Source: Setophaga petechia
Lineage: Eukaryota > Chordata > Aves > Passeriformes > Parulidae
Direction: 5' to 3'
Assembly: GCA_024362935.1 (NCBI GenBank)
Contig: JANCRA010000016.1
Location: forward strand, 18,521,165 to 18,585,164
DNA: 64,000 bases
A program made the position numbers and the translations under genes. Under the pieces are notes generated by a model. The model was not told the origin of the DNA, did not search any database, and saw only the letters and a program-made list of their open reading frames with translations. Each line of letters opens with the position of its first letter. Positions within the stretch are counted from its first letter, which is position 1. Below, piece after piece: positions 36,446-50,742 of this stretch.

Positions 36446-38620
36446 GTCAGTTTTCCTGTGCCTCATGGAAGAATATTTCCCCTTAATGCTCCAGATCACC
36501 TTCTCCTCAGGGTTCTCAGTGTCTGGAGACAACACAGAGCAGCTGAGGCTGCACTGGGCTGAACAGGAGGAGTGATTTTATGGGAGAGGTTGAGAGGAGC
36601 CCTAATGTATCACCATACACATCCACAAGACCAACCAGAAACCTTTCAGATCCCAGAGCTTTGATGGGGGCTCTCCAGCTCCTCAAGTCCCACAACTGGA
36701 AGGGCAAAATTCCCAAGAACACCTCCAGCAGGCAGCTCTAACATACTGGAATTGCACTTCACATGATGTACCTTTCTACAAATAGAAATTGCTGGTTTTT
36801 GAGGAGTGCTCAAGCACTTAAATAATCCAGAAGCCTGATGGATGACTAATACAACTAGAAAGCTCCATGAACAAAAAGAAATGTAGGCTTCCCCACACTG
36901 CCAGGGCTGCTCTCAGGATGCAAGCAGGGTACAGAGGAGGCACCCATGGCCCTCACAGCTGTCTCCCTGATTTTGGACATCAGCTTGAGGCTGCAGCTGC
37001 TGTTGCTCTTGTTCATTTGTGCCATCCAGGAAAAAAAATTTGCACCTAAGGCCAAATTGCTCAAGCTGGACGTGGCTGACTGAGCACACTGAGGTCACTC
37101 AGGCAGTGCCAAGAGCCAGCTCCTCACTCACACGTGTCTTTAAATATGAAATTAAAATATACAGAAAGATTAGAGGAGGCAGGAACAGGAAACAAGCTTC
37201 ACCCAGGTGAAAAAGCATGCTAGGAACACAAATCTTGGGAAATAGGTGTATCTGAGGCAAAAAAACTTCCCAGGATCCCAAACATCTTACAGGCAGGATA
37301 CAGAAAAGCAAGCCAGTGACTTCAGCTCCAAATAAACCCTCCACAATATCACAACAGCAAAGCTTTAGACTGCAGGGGCTTCTCTTTGAGAAAAAAATAA
37401 ATATGAAAGAAGGCCCAGGCAGATGACACAGCCTCTGCTGGGCTCACAGAAGATATTAAAGCACTGCACCAGCCTGAACTGCTCAAACGAAACACTTCTC
37501 AACAATTAATGACACTCCTACTACTGTCACCAAAAATAGACAAATTGGTTTTAGGGAATGAAGCTGCAAAAAAATTTGAGATACAATATCAAGCAAAATT
37601 GGAAGCAGATTTCTCCTCCAGGCTGGAAGCTGTTGAGAGGATGAAACTGTGGCCCATCCACCATGTCCCCCCTGCCCCCAGCTGAAATTACCAAAAGGCA
37701 AGAGCTCATGAAACTTTCTACAGAGAAAATTCTAAATGGAAATTACAATTTTAAAAGAATTTGTTTTGTTGCATCACTTTGAAAAAAATAGAAACAAATT
37801 CCCAAAGGATGCTGCACAATTAGGGCCCCAAACAAAACATCCCAATGACTTAATCAGGATCACTTAGTCTGCACAGAAAAAAAAGAATTGTTTATCACTA
37901 CATAAATGCTTTTTCAGAAGTCCAGAAAGGGAACTCTGGTGCCAGTTTCAGCCTTCATGTACACCCCAAAAAGCCCTTGTGCCAAGCAGGGACTTGCACT
38001 CCCTGAAGGTCACCACCCTCACCAAACCAGAACACTCACTGGTTTATTCTCATTAAATCAAGGGATCTACCCCCACAGGAATCAGTCCAACACTCTCACC
38101 TAAAAATACTATTTCATTTGATTTCTGCAGAGGAAAATTTTCCCAACAACTTCAGTTTTGAGTTATCTACTCATTCCATAGGTGAACTGTTACAGATTAG
38201 ATAACCTGGTCCTTATTTTATTTGTCACACAAACAAACTTATACACACAACACAACAACTCTGCTCTGAGTTCACCACAAGAGACTCTGGACTCTCCCTG
38301 CCTTTAATCCTGCCCAATTTCCTTGTTAGTCACTGACAAGCAACACTGCAGCTACCTACTTCTCAGCTCCACACGTGTCTTTCTAAAAATAATGCCAGGG
38401 AAAGGAAATCAGGGATGTGAGTTCCCAGATAAGTTACTTCAGATGAAAAATGCTGACAAAACTGAAAGGGGAAAAAATCGAAATGGAAATAAGGAATAAG
38501 AATTGAATAACTTACATTTGGGTCTCTAAGCATCCTTCCACAGGCTTGGTAGGTATTTTATTGATAATCCAGATAAGATACTGGATTTTTAGTGTCTTGC
38601 CTTATATAGAGAATCAAATA

Positions 38621-39005
38621 ATCACAGAATGGTTTGGGTTGGATGGGACCTTAAAGCTCAGCTTGTTCCAACCACTGCCATGAGCAGGGACAACCTCCAC
38701 TATCCCAGGTTTCTCCAAGCCCTGTCGTGGCCTTGGACATATTCAGGGATGGGGGAGCCACAGCTGCTCTGGGCACCCTGTGCCAGGGTCTCACCACCCT
38801 CACAGGGAGGAATTTCTTTCTTGTATTTAACCTAAATTTCCCCTATTTTAGTTTGAAGTCATTCTCCCTTGTCTTGTTCTGGATGAACAGTCCTTCTCCA
38901 GCTTCCCTGTAGCCCCTTCAGATCCTGGAAGGTTCTCAGAGGTGTCCATGCAACCTTCCCTTCTCCAGGTTGAACAACCTCAGTTCTCCCTGTTTCCAAA
39001 GGGAG
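38621..39005 (-). mobile_element. CR1 LINE 3' fragment
   Basis: Antisense copy from TCACAGAATGGTTTGGGTTG through the ACCCTGTGCCAGGGTCTCAC block to CTCCAGGTTGAACAACCTCA. Confidence 0.94.
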
Positions 39006-42000
39006 GTGCCTCCTATCAAATACAGGTGAGTTTGGGTTTTTTAGGAATGACTATTTGAGCTCCAAGCTAAGACACCCCAGAACATCAAAGGCATGTGACA
39101 CTCACCAGCTGATGTGTAATTCAGTTCTTAGGCTTGTTATCCAAAATCACAGGGCAGGGAGTGCTGGGGCACGGGAGCAGCAGAGCAGCCAGGCACTCAT
39201 ATCTGTACCAAACCTGGGAAGGAAGAAAACACAGTTTAGGAAGTCTCCATGCAATAGTTGACACCAGTGACTTCCAATCTTATTGTATTCTGCTTAAAAA
39301 CAAAAAAGGCATTGTTTGGTTTCAGCTGGATATGGCAGCATTCAAGTATGGGGATGAAACAGAGCCAAACCCCACTGCCCATAGCAAAATAATTCTCTTT
39401 ACCCTATGTCAGGGCAAACTCATAGCTTTCCATGCAATAAATAATGTGAACTTCAGTGTGTTCTTTAAAAATACATCTTTCTGTCTCTTCAGTAATTGGA
39501 GGGTTGGTTTTTGGTGAACTGTGTTTCCCCACCTTGGCAAACAGGTTCCAAACCTGCACTCCCCTGACGCAGAGTGCCTGGGCTGGCTCCATCTCCTGCC
39601 CTGCTCCAGGCACTTTGGTCAGGAGGAAGCACAAGGGTTTTTTGTTTGTTTGTGACTTTCTTCCTTAAAAACCACCCTCCAGAGCACAGGGTCCAAACAG
39701 TAATTTCTGAGGGGGAGTACACTGTAAGACAGGTGTGGAAGTCAAACTGAAATGAAACTATTTCTGGGTAACTCTGCCCAGAGCAGCCAGAGACAGCCTG
39801 TTCTGTTCTGCACTCATGTAATGCTCTTTGGAAGAAAACACATGGAGAGTTCCAACAAAAATGAAAATTCTAAAAAGCCACTTCAAGTTCTGGCTGTCAT
39901 TTAAAGAAGATCCTTCTGAAACACCATAGGAGACCCCCTTAACACAGGCTACAAGCAGCCAGCTCTCCAATGAGTATTCCAAGGTAAGTTAGCACTCTAT
40001 CCTTATTTTTCCAACTGTTGTGGCAAGGTAACAGTAAAGGTCCATATTAATATCTTAAAACACAGGGTGTTTTTGCTTTCTCCAACATGAAATGCAAGAC
40101 AGACTGAAGCCACTGTGGCTGTGCTGCTGAGTGACACCACTTGGACTGAAGCACGTGGGAATTTGGTGTCCACCTCTGCCCTGTCTTTTCAGGAGCTTGT
40201 GGTTAGTGCAGCCCAAGTCACACCCGTGCTTTTCTGATGTTGTTGAAGCCTGGAGGATTGCTCAGTGGGGTTGTAGCAGACTTTCAAAGTCCTCACGAGC
40301 TCCCAACAGCTGTCATTAATTAATCCTCCTCTGCAATTATCCAGCACCAGCTTCAGAATAAAGCCAACCACCATTGTGAGGAACACACACCACTGCTCCA
40401 GTGTACAAGCAGTGACACTCACTCCTCACAAATGAAAAGGTATTAGGGAGTTGAATGGAGCCCTCAATATAAAATTTACTGTGAAACATTTAAGGCCATC
40501 TTTTGTCCTACTGGATAATGAAGTAATTCCAATTTATTTGACCAGGTCAGAGGCTGCAGCAAGAAGAACCAGCCAAACTTGTACCAAACCAACCAAGACC
40601 TCGAAGAAAGGGAAAACAAGCACCTGTTCACAGGAAAACAGAGATTGCAGCTTTATTTAGTCACTTGTCATCCACTCTTGGGCAAAAAACTGGAGCATCC
40701 CATTAACATGACAGTCCACATATTTAAATGCTGAACACCCTTTCAGCTCTGCTGTCTTGCCACTTGGAACATGCCCTACTTAAACTTAGAAAGCCAAAAG
40801 CTGTGCATAAAAATTCCAGATGGGTTCACTGGCCAGAAACTGAGGAAGTTTCCTTACACCAATCCCAATGTTTGGTGGTGACTCCAAACAAGGAAGCGAA
40901 ACAGAAGACTCTATAATACACTCCATGGTACAATGATTCACTTTAGGAATAAAGGTAAATAAATCATCTCATGCCATCCTAAGGCTCAGGTTTGAACCAG
41001 GGGTTAGGCATTATTCATGTTCTGCTCAAAGAACAAGACGACCAGCATGTTCCAGAGGATCAAAGTGTAACGTGGAAAAATCCCTGCGCCAGTCTGACTC
41101 TGCCACTTCCTACTGACAAAACCCATCCCCACCTCATTCAGGACCTTTTTTTAACAGACCTTTTGACCTGAAGCACAGCAAACATGACCCCCACGTTCAC
41201 ACAGATGTGACTCCAGCATCTTGAGAGAACCCCAGGTTCAAAATGCAGAGCTTGTGTCCATCCTTTTCCTGGCCACACACCCAGACAGAAATCCTGCCCA
41301 TGTTAAACATGGCCAGGAACCTCATTTAGCTGCAAGCATGGCATGGAGCAGAGGCACCTCTGGCAGCAGCAGAAAGCAATGGTTAACAAGTGAGAATATG
41401 TGGCCAGCCCTGCTGGAGCACAGTTTATCACAGTAACAAGCTCCAGCCTCTCCCTTTCCATCCAGTCTTGATGTCCAAAGCCTGACATTGTAGAGAATCC
41501 AGGGACCACATCCCTGGGTGAAGGGAAGAATAAGGCAGAACTAAGAATGACAACAAAAGAGGAAACCTGAAACTATGACTGGCAAGTGGGACCTTTTCTA
41601 GCTCTTGACAAATAATTAACTCTTTTTGCATTTAATTAGCATCTTCAGACACTGAGCCCATTTCCTGTGACAGGTCCTAGCATGGACAGCTCCAGAGAGG
41701 CCTCAGGCCCAGACACACACCTGGAGCTGAACAGGCCCTGATGTTTTACAGCCATGCAGGAGTCGTGCAGGATCCTTCCATGAGATGCTTTGCTTTGTAG
41801 CAGGCACTTCAGCAATAAGTTACTTAATTTCCAGAGTGCCAAAGGCAGGAGGACATGAAGCAGTCAGGGCTGTGGAGCTGGGCATGGGTCCCACACACCC
41901 ATATTTAGGACAAGACCCCCTGTATCAGTCAACAGAACCACAGCAAAGTGGTCTCTTCCCACACATGGCCAAAAGCAGCATGAGGTCACATGAGGAAGAA

Positions 42001-42007
42001 GTTCTTT

Positions 42008-42178
42008 ACTTCTCCCAGGTGAGGCACTGGAACAGACAGATTGTGGGCTCTCCATCCCTGGAAGGATTCAAGACCAGCTTGGACAGGGCTCTGGTCTAGT
42101 GGAAGGTGTCCCTGCCCATGGTAGGGTCAGAATGAGATGAGCTTTGAGGGCCCATTCAACCTAAACCATTATCTGAAT
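42008..42178 (+). mobile_element. CR1 3' fragment
   Basis: Sense tail with TCCATCCCTGGAAGGATTC, GACCAGCTTGGACAGGGCTC and CCATTCAACCTAAACCATT. Confidence 0.92.
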
Positions 42179-43128
42179 ATCACAGAATCACAGGAACATC
42201 ACCACACTGGCTGGGAATCCACAAAGACCCCAAAAAACTCTTTGAGCTGTCAGTGTGAGGAGAACAGGGCTCCACCAGAAGCTTTAAGCCTTGCTGGCTA
42301 TTTCCCACATTACTTTTCAAAGCAAGGAGCAGATGAGAAGTTTGTTTCAGCCCCAGAGTAAAAACTAACATCCTTGAGGGCATGGTGTGAAAAGCTGGCA
42401 TTTGCTACCTTGAGTACACAACCTGGTCTTTCATCTCCTCCAGGGACCAGGGAAGTACCTGGGAGCCTGAGCCAGGAGGAGTGACTTCTGTGGCAGAGTG
42501 CTTCCAGGGTGGGGGTACAGCACAAGGAGGACACTGCTCCTGCCACAGCAGGGATGGTGACTCTATAAATCCACTTCTCCCCATGGGAGCTGGTACACAG
42601 ACAGTTTTTGGATCTTTCATACTTCAGTTCATTATTATTTTATTACCAGTTAGCAGCACAAAACTCAGGGTAGGACTTTGAAAAAGCTTCTCATCTTTAG
42701 GCTGGAGGTGTTTGTACTCTTCCCAAATTAAAGCACAAGAACAATATTCAAATTCCAACTGCCCTACTCCAAAGTGTTCACACCACTGAGCACAGCAGAA
42801 AAGGTACAACTGTTCCCACCAGCATCAGATGATGGAACACAACCTCAAGAGCCAACATGATGCTCCAGCCCTTGCATTGAGCTCAGACCATGAGAACCTG
42901 GCTCAGCAGTGCCCAGGATGTGTAATTCTCCAGAAACAAGTGATTTATCTGAAAAGCAACCCATCAGTCCTGGATCAGTGGGGGTTCTCAAGGGCAGACT
43001 CTCAATCAAAGCATTCCACACTCATGTGGAAAAATACAAGGTGTCTGCAGACCATTTCTGGTGTATGGTAAGGCCTCTTCAGGACACTTCAACTCTGCCA
43101 GACAGCTTCAGCATAAACCTTTAAACAG

Positions 43129-43365
43129 GTGAAGCTGAGTCAGGGGAGGGTTAGGTTGGATATGAGGAAAAGCTTCTTCCCCAGGGGGTGGTCAGGTCCT
43201 GAACAGGCTCCTCAGGGAATGATCACAGCCCCAGGGCTGCCACAGCTCAGGGACCTTTGGGACAGCACTCTCAAAAAGGGATGGGAATCAGTCCAGCTGA
43301 TGGTGTGGGATTGCTGGGGTGTCTGCAGCACCAGGAGCTGGATTTCATGATCCCATTCAGACCTC
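43129..43365 (+). mobile_element. CR1 LINE 3' fragment, older lineage
   Basis: Sense copy with GGGAGGGTTAGGTTGGATAT and CTGAACAGGCTCCTCAGGG. It is a sister of the 29.1-kb copy. Confidence 0.88.
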
Positions 43366-43596
43366 ATGTCACATCCTCCAAGAGGCAAAGAGGTGAACCA
43401 AAGAACAGGGCACAGCTAGCTTGACCTCCAGTTTGGAAGAGCACCCATGCACACTTGTTTGGGAAGGGAATGAAGAGAGTAAGAATATTATGCATTTTTC
43501 CCACTTCCTGTAGTTTGCATTTCTGTATTTTGCCTCCCCAAGTCAGTTTGGGCACCTGAGTGTTCTGGGTGTGATTTTAGGGCTGTTCTGTTCAAG

Positions 43597-43657
43597 GTGA
43601 TGGACTTTGCTGGTCCTTGTGGGTCCCTTCCCACCCAGGCCATTCTTCAGTTCTACA
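43597..43657 (+). mobile_element. Short CR1 3' end
   Basis: Sense terminus ATGGACTTTGCTGGTCCTTG then TGGGTCCCTTCCCACCCAGG. It may be the displaced end of the fragment about 240 bp upstream. Confidence 0.65.
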
Positions 43658-46600
43658 GAGAACACTCAGTGTACCCTCTTGGTGAGTGTGTCCAGTTCTC
43701 CTCCAGACTCTGTACACAAAGTTTCTGCAGCCACAACAGTCCCTGGCTACCTGAACAACACCTGAGCTCACCTCCTGTCAGCCCCATTTAACCCTCTCTG
43801 GCCCTCATGGCAGCAGGAGGGGACTGTCCTGCCACATGCACCCCTGGTGGCTCTGTGACCTGACCCTCGAGTGTCAGACAGGTCTAAACAACCTTCTTGG
43901 CAGAAGGGAAAGAGACATGAACTTTGGCTGCATACACTCAATAAACAGCATTTTGCTGTGAATAAATCAGTGACATCATCTGCTGATTATCAGCAGATAT
44001 CAAAACCAGCAGAGCAGCAGCGAAGCAGAAAGGACCTCAATGACACATTAAGGCTGTCTGCCCTCAAAACATGAAATGTAGCTGGGTCAAAAGGGGAAAA
44101 GTCATACATTGTTATACATTGTTGAGTAGATTTTGCTGCCTTTTTGTCAAAACCAAACACATTCCACGCCTGAGGAAGAGTTGGACAGAAGGATGAATGC
44201 CTTCATGACTGCACTTGAAGCAAAGCTCCTGCTTGGACTCAGTAATTTGCAAATTCCTCCCTGAATACACCCCAAAGCTGATATCTACATTCATTCTGCT
44301 CAGCTGAAGAGAAAGAGAGTCAGCCTTTTTCCCACACTGTACTTGGGCACTGCTCAGAACAGCCTTTATCAGCTCACACCAAGGTAAAAAAATAAAATTA
44401 TACAAACCTGTGGCTTACAAAACCCATTTGACATCTCTCTCCCAATTCCCTTAACTCATGAGCAGCCTGCATACCTCCAACACAGCAAGGAAATGCTGCA
44501 AACAGGTCTAGATCTCAATTTTGTATTTAAAAAGGAAAACTGCAAATATTTTTGGAGATACCTAATGCCATCCCAGCACATGAAGGTTTGATATTCTCAG
44601 TAAGGTGCCTGTCCCTAACACATAACAGGGGCCTACACTTCAATAACAGCAAAATATTGAAGGCTTCAAAACTGATGCTAATCTTTGTGACCAAAGGGAA
44701 CAGAACAGTGCCTCAAATAATAAAAGAATAAAAAATTCAGAGAAAACATGAAGGCAACTTCAGGTAGAGTCTACTTGCAACACAGGAATATCATGGAATG
44801 AGATTCTTTAAAATTGTTTAACTCATCAGGAACAGAGGCCTGCTAATTCTAAATTAAATTTCATGGAATGTTTTCCCTGCCTGTAGCTGAGGTGCTCCCA
44901 GCATGGAGCTGCCCTGTGTGCTTCCAGCAGCAACCTCTCCATGGGATGTGGTTTGGTGACACCTCAGCCTGGCAGCACAGAGATGTGACAGCTCAGCTGA
45001 GGACTCTCATAAAGACAACTCTAATTCATCCTTTCAATGTGAGCCTCTGCTCCCAAACCCTGACCTGCCTGGTACAGCTTCCAGAGCCTGAAACTCCAAC
45101 AGGGAAAGCCCACCCAAGGAGTATTTTACTTTTCACTTGGAGATGATTTAACCTTTCCCCCTGCAGCAGCTGCAGATACTGTGCAAGGAACAGTGCTCTG
45201 GAAGAAGGAGAGAGTGTGGCTCAGAGAAACACAAGCACATCTTAATATGAAACATCTGCTTTTTACTCTTTTTTTATTGCACAGAAATGGAGTTTTTCCC
45301 TTTTGGCTTCCCCTGCAGGAAGAACAGAAGGTACCCCAGGACAGCACCCAGCAAGGGTCTGGGTGCCCTGAGTTCACAGAGATGGGTCAAAACAGAGAAT
45401 CCACCTTTACTAAACATTGAGTTATGAAAAGTACTTAAAAGTGGGAATTTGAACTCTCACTATCTTGTGGAGAAAGGCTTTGAGGAAGACTCTGCTCATG
45501 ATCTGTCCCAAGTGCTCCCACACAGCACTCACTCACCTTACACCCCCCTGTGAAGCACACAGGATGCAGCTCACACACTCCCTATTACCATTATCACACT
45601 GCACTTTGCTCATATTTTGTATTATTATTTTCTTCTTTTCCAAGGATCCCTTTATGGGTTACATGAATCACACAGTTAATATCCTTCTATCATCTGCACA
45701 AGAAATGTCACCACTCCCAGTGCCTCTGGGAAGAGGGACAGACCCCTCCTAAGTTTAAAGTCACACTAAATGGCATTTGCTGTCAGCCATGGCCAAGTTC
45801 ACACTCCAGGTCTCAATCTCAACCCAGACCATCATGCACTAATACTTAAAAAAAAAAAAGAATAATAATAAAAAAACCCTTGAAAATAATCCCCTCTAGT
45901 CTAAGGAATTTTCTTGCAAGATCCTTTTGATTCACATCTGAAGAAGAGCTGCTTCAGTTCTTCACATCCTTTTGAAGGAAGGAGAACAGAGCTGCTGGAG
46001 CACTCGCTGCTCCCAACCTGCACAGCAATGATGATTTGCTCCACATTCCCCCCTTACTACATGGGATTACTCAATCATTAACAGACTCTTGATTTACTGT
46101 TTTTTCAGACAGCCAGCTCAGCTCACAACCCTCTCCAGACCTAAGCACAGGCCAGTAACACAAATGCAGATATTTAAGATCCTGTTTCCTTACTGGAGAG
46201 ATGCAGAGAGCCCATCACACTCTCAGGTGAACCATGGCTGTCTAAAGAGAGGGAGCAGCATTAAATTAAGCTGAGTAGTCTCCACTCCTCAGGGCCTCTG
46301 CTGCTGCTCCTCAAGTTTTTAGGAGACCTCAGGTTTTTTGCTGCTTCTGGTTCTCCTCCTCCATGTATGAAGCCCAGAGGGCCCCAAAAAGTTGGGGAGA
46401 TGCCTGCAGCCTAGAGCTGAGCCCAGGATGAAACAGCACCTCTAAAGGAAAACCCAAAGGTGCTCTCTGGACCATGGAGTAGCCAAGGAGCTGCACGATC
46501 CCCTGTGGTTTCTGCCCTTATCACAGCCACTGCTGAGCCAGTCTAACTCATTACAGCAACAGGAGAAAGCCAACCCAACAATACCTGGAGAGCTCTGTGC

Positions 46601-46970
46601 CAGGTTAGAAACTCAGGGCAGCTCAGAACAGGTTTGACAAGCACTATATGGGAAAGGCAGGACAAAATCTCCCCTTTTGGGCACAGCAGGTACCTCTGTG
46701 GAGGTAACAAAAAAAGACTTCAAGCTCTGAACATTCCACAATAGGATGTTTCAATCTCAGGGAAAGTACTGAAACACCAAGTGTCATGTTTAGGTATGAA
46801 ACTACATTAATGGCTCCTCATCCATGCTTAAAATTACTAGTTGAATAGGCCAATGTCTGATTAAAATTAGATTTTTAGCAGGAACAGATTAGGAAGTTAA
46901 AAAAACAACCCACAGCTGGTCAGCCATGACATGAACACAAGGGAAACAGCCCCAGGGACATATTGGGATC

Positions 46971-46975
46971 ATATA

Positions 46976-47025
<50 letters not shown>

Positions 47026-47030
47026 TACAT
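46971..47030. repeat. Compound AT/AC microsatellite
   Basis: A run of AT dinucleotides interrupted by a single AC step passes into a run of AC and then CATACATG. It is uninterrupted enough to be length-variable. Position is deep in the first intron. Confidence 0.97.
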
Positions 47031-48364
47031 GCACTGCATGTAATTAGCATGACACAGAGTAGGACATTAACTTGTGCTGCTTCACTCTTGGCTGTCCCTG
47101 CCCCATTCTGGGCTATCAGCTGATTGCCAGCCCAGCTCCTCCTGGGAAAGCTGAAGAGAGGCATTGTGATCACCTCCTCCCACTTTCTGCATAGAAAGAT
47201 GGAATTTCAGTAATTTTTCCCTTTTAAAGAGACCAAGAACTTTATGCTCAATTCCTTTCTTCATCCCTAATTTCTAATTTTATTTCCCTCCTTTCCATTT
47301 CTATCTATCCTCCCTGGAATGCTTTTACTCATAAGCCTCAGTACATTGTACAGAAAATCTTCTTTGAACAGCACAGCATGGGAGGCCTGTAGATATGGAC
47401 AGTATCCTGGAAACAGCTGGAGATTTCCCCTCCTCTAAGAATCCCTAAGGCATCCTCCAGAGCTCTTCAGAAACACCACCTCCTCATGCTGCCCCAGGAT
47501 TCTGGAAAGGCAGGAGGCTCATAAAGGTGGAATTAATCGGAGGAGAACAATAGTGACAACTGAGGATGATCCAGGGAACAGCAAACTTCTGCAGCCTGCT
47601 CCAGGATCTGCCATTCCTGGATTACAGATGTTGGCATGGACACAACTGCCCAGCCCTACCAGCATTCATTTTATGGACATGCTGATCCTGGGTTTGTCCA
47701 GCTTTTAAACCAACAGCTTCTACACAGCTCCAGAGCAACATTCAGAAGTTTGCTGCCTGCTTTTTAATGTAATCCTCCCAATCCCAGGAGTCTCAGGCAT
47801 TTTAGACAGCCCAGGACAGGCAGCTTCTCATTCCCCCTCAAATCCACTTTCTCTGTCTCCAGGTTTTCCAACCCTGGTAAAGATGCACTGACCAGAAATG
47901 CACAACACAATAGCAGTAGTCACACACTCACCCACTGCAATTTACTCAGTGCATTACTCAGCGACCCTAATCCTTAACCAAAGTAATATTTCAGCCTTCC
48001 AAAAAATAAAACAATGTGTGCTATCTGTAGCAAGCAAGAAACCAGTGCACCAACAACAACTGAGTCAACACCAGAGAGATGAATCCCAATGGCTCCAAGC
48101 CATGCCCATGCCAACCAAAGGTTTTTGCCCACTCACCTGCAAATGAGTTTCTTTCACAAGGCAAAAAACCCCACACCACTCACTGTGCTCCTGAACAGCA
48201 GGGCAGACACCCAAAAATCCTGTTTGACATCCCAGCAACTTTTCCCATTCAGCTGGCAGCGTGCTGCCAACTTCAGGGGAGCCTGGCATTTCTGGAGCAT
48301 GGCAGAGGAGCTCCAGAAGTACTCTGAGTACACACTGAAGGCATCTTCTTCATTATGCTCGTAG

Positions 48365-49075
48365 GTTGAATTACATATTTAATTAGAAACAGTTTGAAGG
48401 AGAAGTTGCTGAAGTCGAACATGGAGGATAAGTCTCACTTCACACGAGGAGGCAAACCCACGTAAGGGAGCACGTGCCAGAACTGGCCACCTCTGTGCAC
48501 CATCTCACACACACTGCAAACTTCCCCCAGAAGCTGAAGTAAAGAGCTATTTTGCATAGATAAGCTTCATGTTACCTTGAAGGTAAACATTACACTTCCC
48601 ACAATTCGGAAATTGCATCTGTATGAAGCTGCTTTGATTCAATTTCCATTTTCAAGCCCCAATCTTCAGCATAGCTGTCAATTAGAAATGTCTATTACCA
48701 ACTAATCTGCTCTACCCACCACAGCATGTCTGCCTCCTTTGAAGCCTTAATGCCCACTGGAGAGGATGGCTTTGTACCAGAAGATCATTCGTGAACCTTT
48801 TGCACTGCATTCAGATCCCAAGTTAATTCCTGCCAACAGCCACACTGGAAGCGTTGGCCAGTGACAAACACAAAAAGCTGTTTGGCATCCTCGAGCCTCA
48901 AAGCTCTGTCCACCACACAAAAACAGTGTTTATGTGTTGAGAGAGATACAAGTAGAAAGTCCTTGCGGCACAAGGTCATACCAAGCTCGCTGGAAGACTA
49001 AATTTAGCCACCTGTGCCTCAGGCAAGTCTGTTAGTTATGGGAAGCTCGGATATTGGTGTGGAGCACTGTTCCTA
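48365..49075. other. Repeat-free block, candidate conserved noncoding element
   Basis: About 700 bp without CR1, with scattered CpGs (for example ATTCGTG, AAGCGTTGG, CCTCGAGCC and TTGCGGC) in a CpG-poor intron. Homeodomain-type TAATTAG-like sequence, TTTAATTAGA, occurs near 48378 and TCAATTAGA near 48680. CpG retention and absence of repeats often mark conserved elements, but conservation cannot be tested here. Confidence 0.3.
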
Positions 49076-49647
49076 GGGTAAATCCCATGGAAGACCTGAC
49101 TCCATTTAATTGCAAATGATCTTGAAGCTATAAATGGGGAGCCTGATCCCAATCCATCAAAGAGGAGCTGTCTCTGAGTACCCCACAAACTCAGCACCAG
49201 GACACTGCCATCCTGTTAGGGCTGGTTGGCTTGAAACTACTACACTCAGAGTGAGCAGGAGGAGCTCAAGAAGATTTAACAGATGGGGTTTCAGCACAAA
49301 TATATTTCAGAACACCTCCTTAGCAAGCACATTTCCTCCTCTACCTCACCTCACACTACATTCTAACAGCTACACAAGAGCAGATAGACAAGAACTCGGG
49401 GATTATTCCAAGCTTCTGTAAATGTTAGCAGAGACTGATTGAACAGTTTGTGAAGACAAGCCCCAGTTTACCAAAAGGTGTATCAGCCAACAGTTCTGTC
49501 AAACATTTAATAATTTTCCAAGCCAAAAAGGCAGGGGTGACTCAATTTCTTCAGCTGTGCTAGGTCTTAGGATCAGCATCAGCCATGAGCTCATGGAAGG
49601 ACCAGAGCAGTCAGCTGAGGTCTGATGTCCAGGATCACTGCAAGAAA

Positions 49648-49692
49648 ATTCTTTAGATTGTTTTTTCTGTAGGAAAAAACAATCTAAAGAAT
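49648..49692. repeat. Perfect inverted repeat, 20-bp arms, 5-base loop
   Basis: The arms at 49648-49667 and 49673-49692 are exact reverse complements, and the loop is TGTAG. The arms are AT-rich and include a T6/A6 tract. It would form a strong hairpin in DNA or RNA. Its precision suggests recent origin, for example by template switching. Confidence 0.95.
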
Positions 49693-49869
49693 CTGGTTTC
49701 AAGACACCACTGAGGAATTAACTATCTGCCTCAGCCCCACAGACCTTCAGAGATGCTCAAGAACCTATTTCCATGCCAGAAACTCAGACAGGAGCATTAG
49801 CTCAAGCATGCAAAGCCAGGATCACTAAGATGACTACACCAAGTCCAACCAGGCACAAGGTTTCTCACG

Positions 49870-49932
49870 TTACATGTTGAGTGTATATGGTCCAAAAGGC
49901 CATACATGTTGAGTGTATATGGTCCAAAAGGC
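49870..49932. repeat. Tandem duplication, 32-bp period
   Basis: The unit beginning TACATGTTGAGTGTATATGG appears at 49871 and again at 49903. The two copies look identical over 30 bases. Confidence 0.92.
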
Positions 49933-50742
49933 ATCTGGAAGTCATGCTCCAACCCCTAATGCCTCTGCAAACAGATGGTGACACAGAAGGCAACCTGAAC
50001 ATCCACCCTGCACACCACTGCTCTCACCAAACCTGTCCTTGCAGAGGCCCCAGGCAGGAGGATGCCATCACCCAAGGTCCCCATCCAAAACCTGTAGCTG
50101 TCACCACAGCAGCCAAGTTCCCCCAAACCCCCATCTTCAATCACACTGTCTCCTTAAAGCTGAAGCATCAGGAAGAACAGAACGAGTGGCTCCAAAACAT
50201 CCCACTCCCAGTCACAGATCACGACAGGCAAAGCCATTCTGGCATGCCCAGGAATTCCTAACACTTAGAAGGGATAAAAACCACCAAGTACCAGCACTGT
50301 GCCCAGCAAATCCACACAAAACCAGAGAGCTGTGAATTGTGTTGGAGCCTAACACCAGTCTTGGGTTTTAATCACAGAATACCAGGGATCTGAGCAGAGA
50401 TATCCCCCCAGAGATGCAGAGCACAGCCCAGGGATGATTTACCTCACTGGCACTGCATTTATCACAAATCAAACTGAAGCCACAGAGCTGCCAACACTGC
50501 ACTGAGCTGCTCCAGAATGGGAAACTGGTCAAAACCTTTCCAAAGAGAGGACAGCTGGGAAGCAGGATCAGATGCCAAAGTGGCTACAGGCCTGATGTCA
50601 GCTGCAGGATGATCATTTGGAGAACCCGAGGGCCTCCAAAGCATCCAACCCAGCACTGAAGCCTAGCCAGCTGAGGTAGGCCATGGCTAGAAAAATGAGA
50701 GAGCAACCAGGGAGTGAAAATTATTCAGGCTGGGGAAGAATC

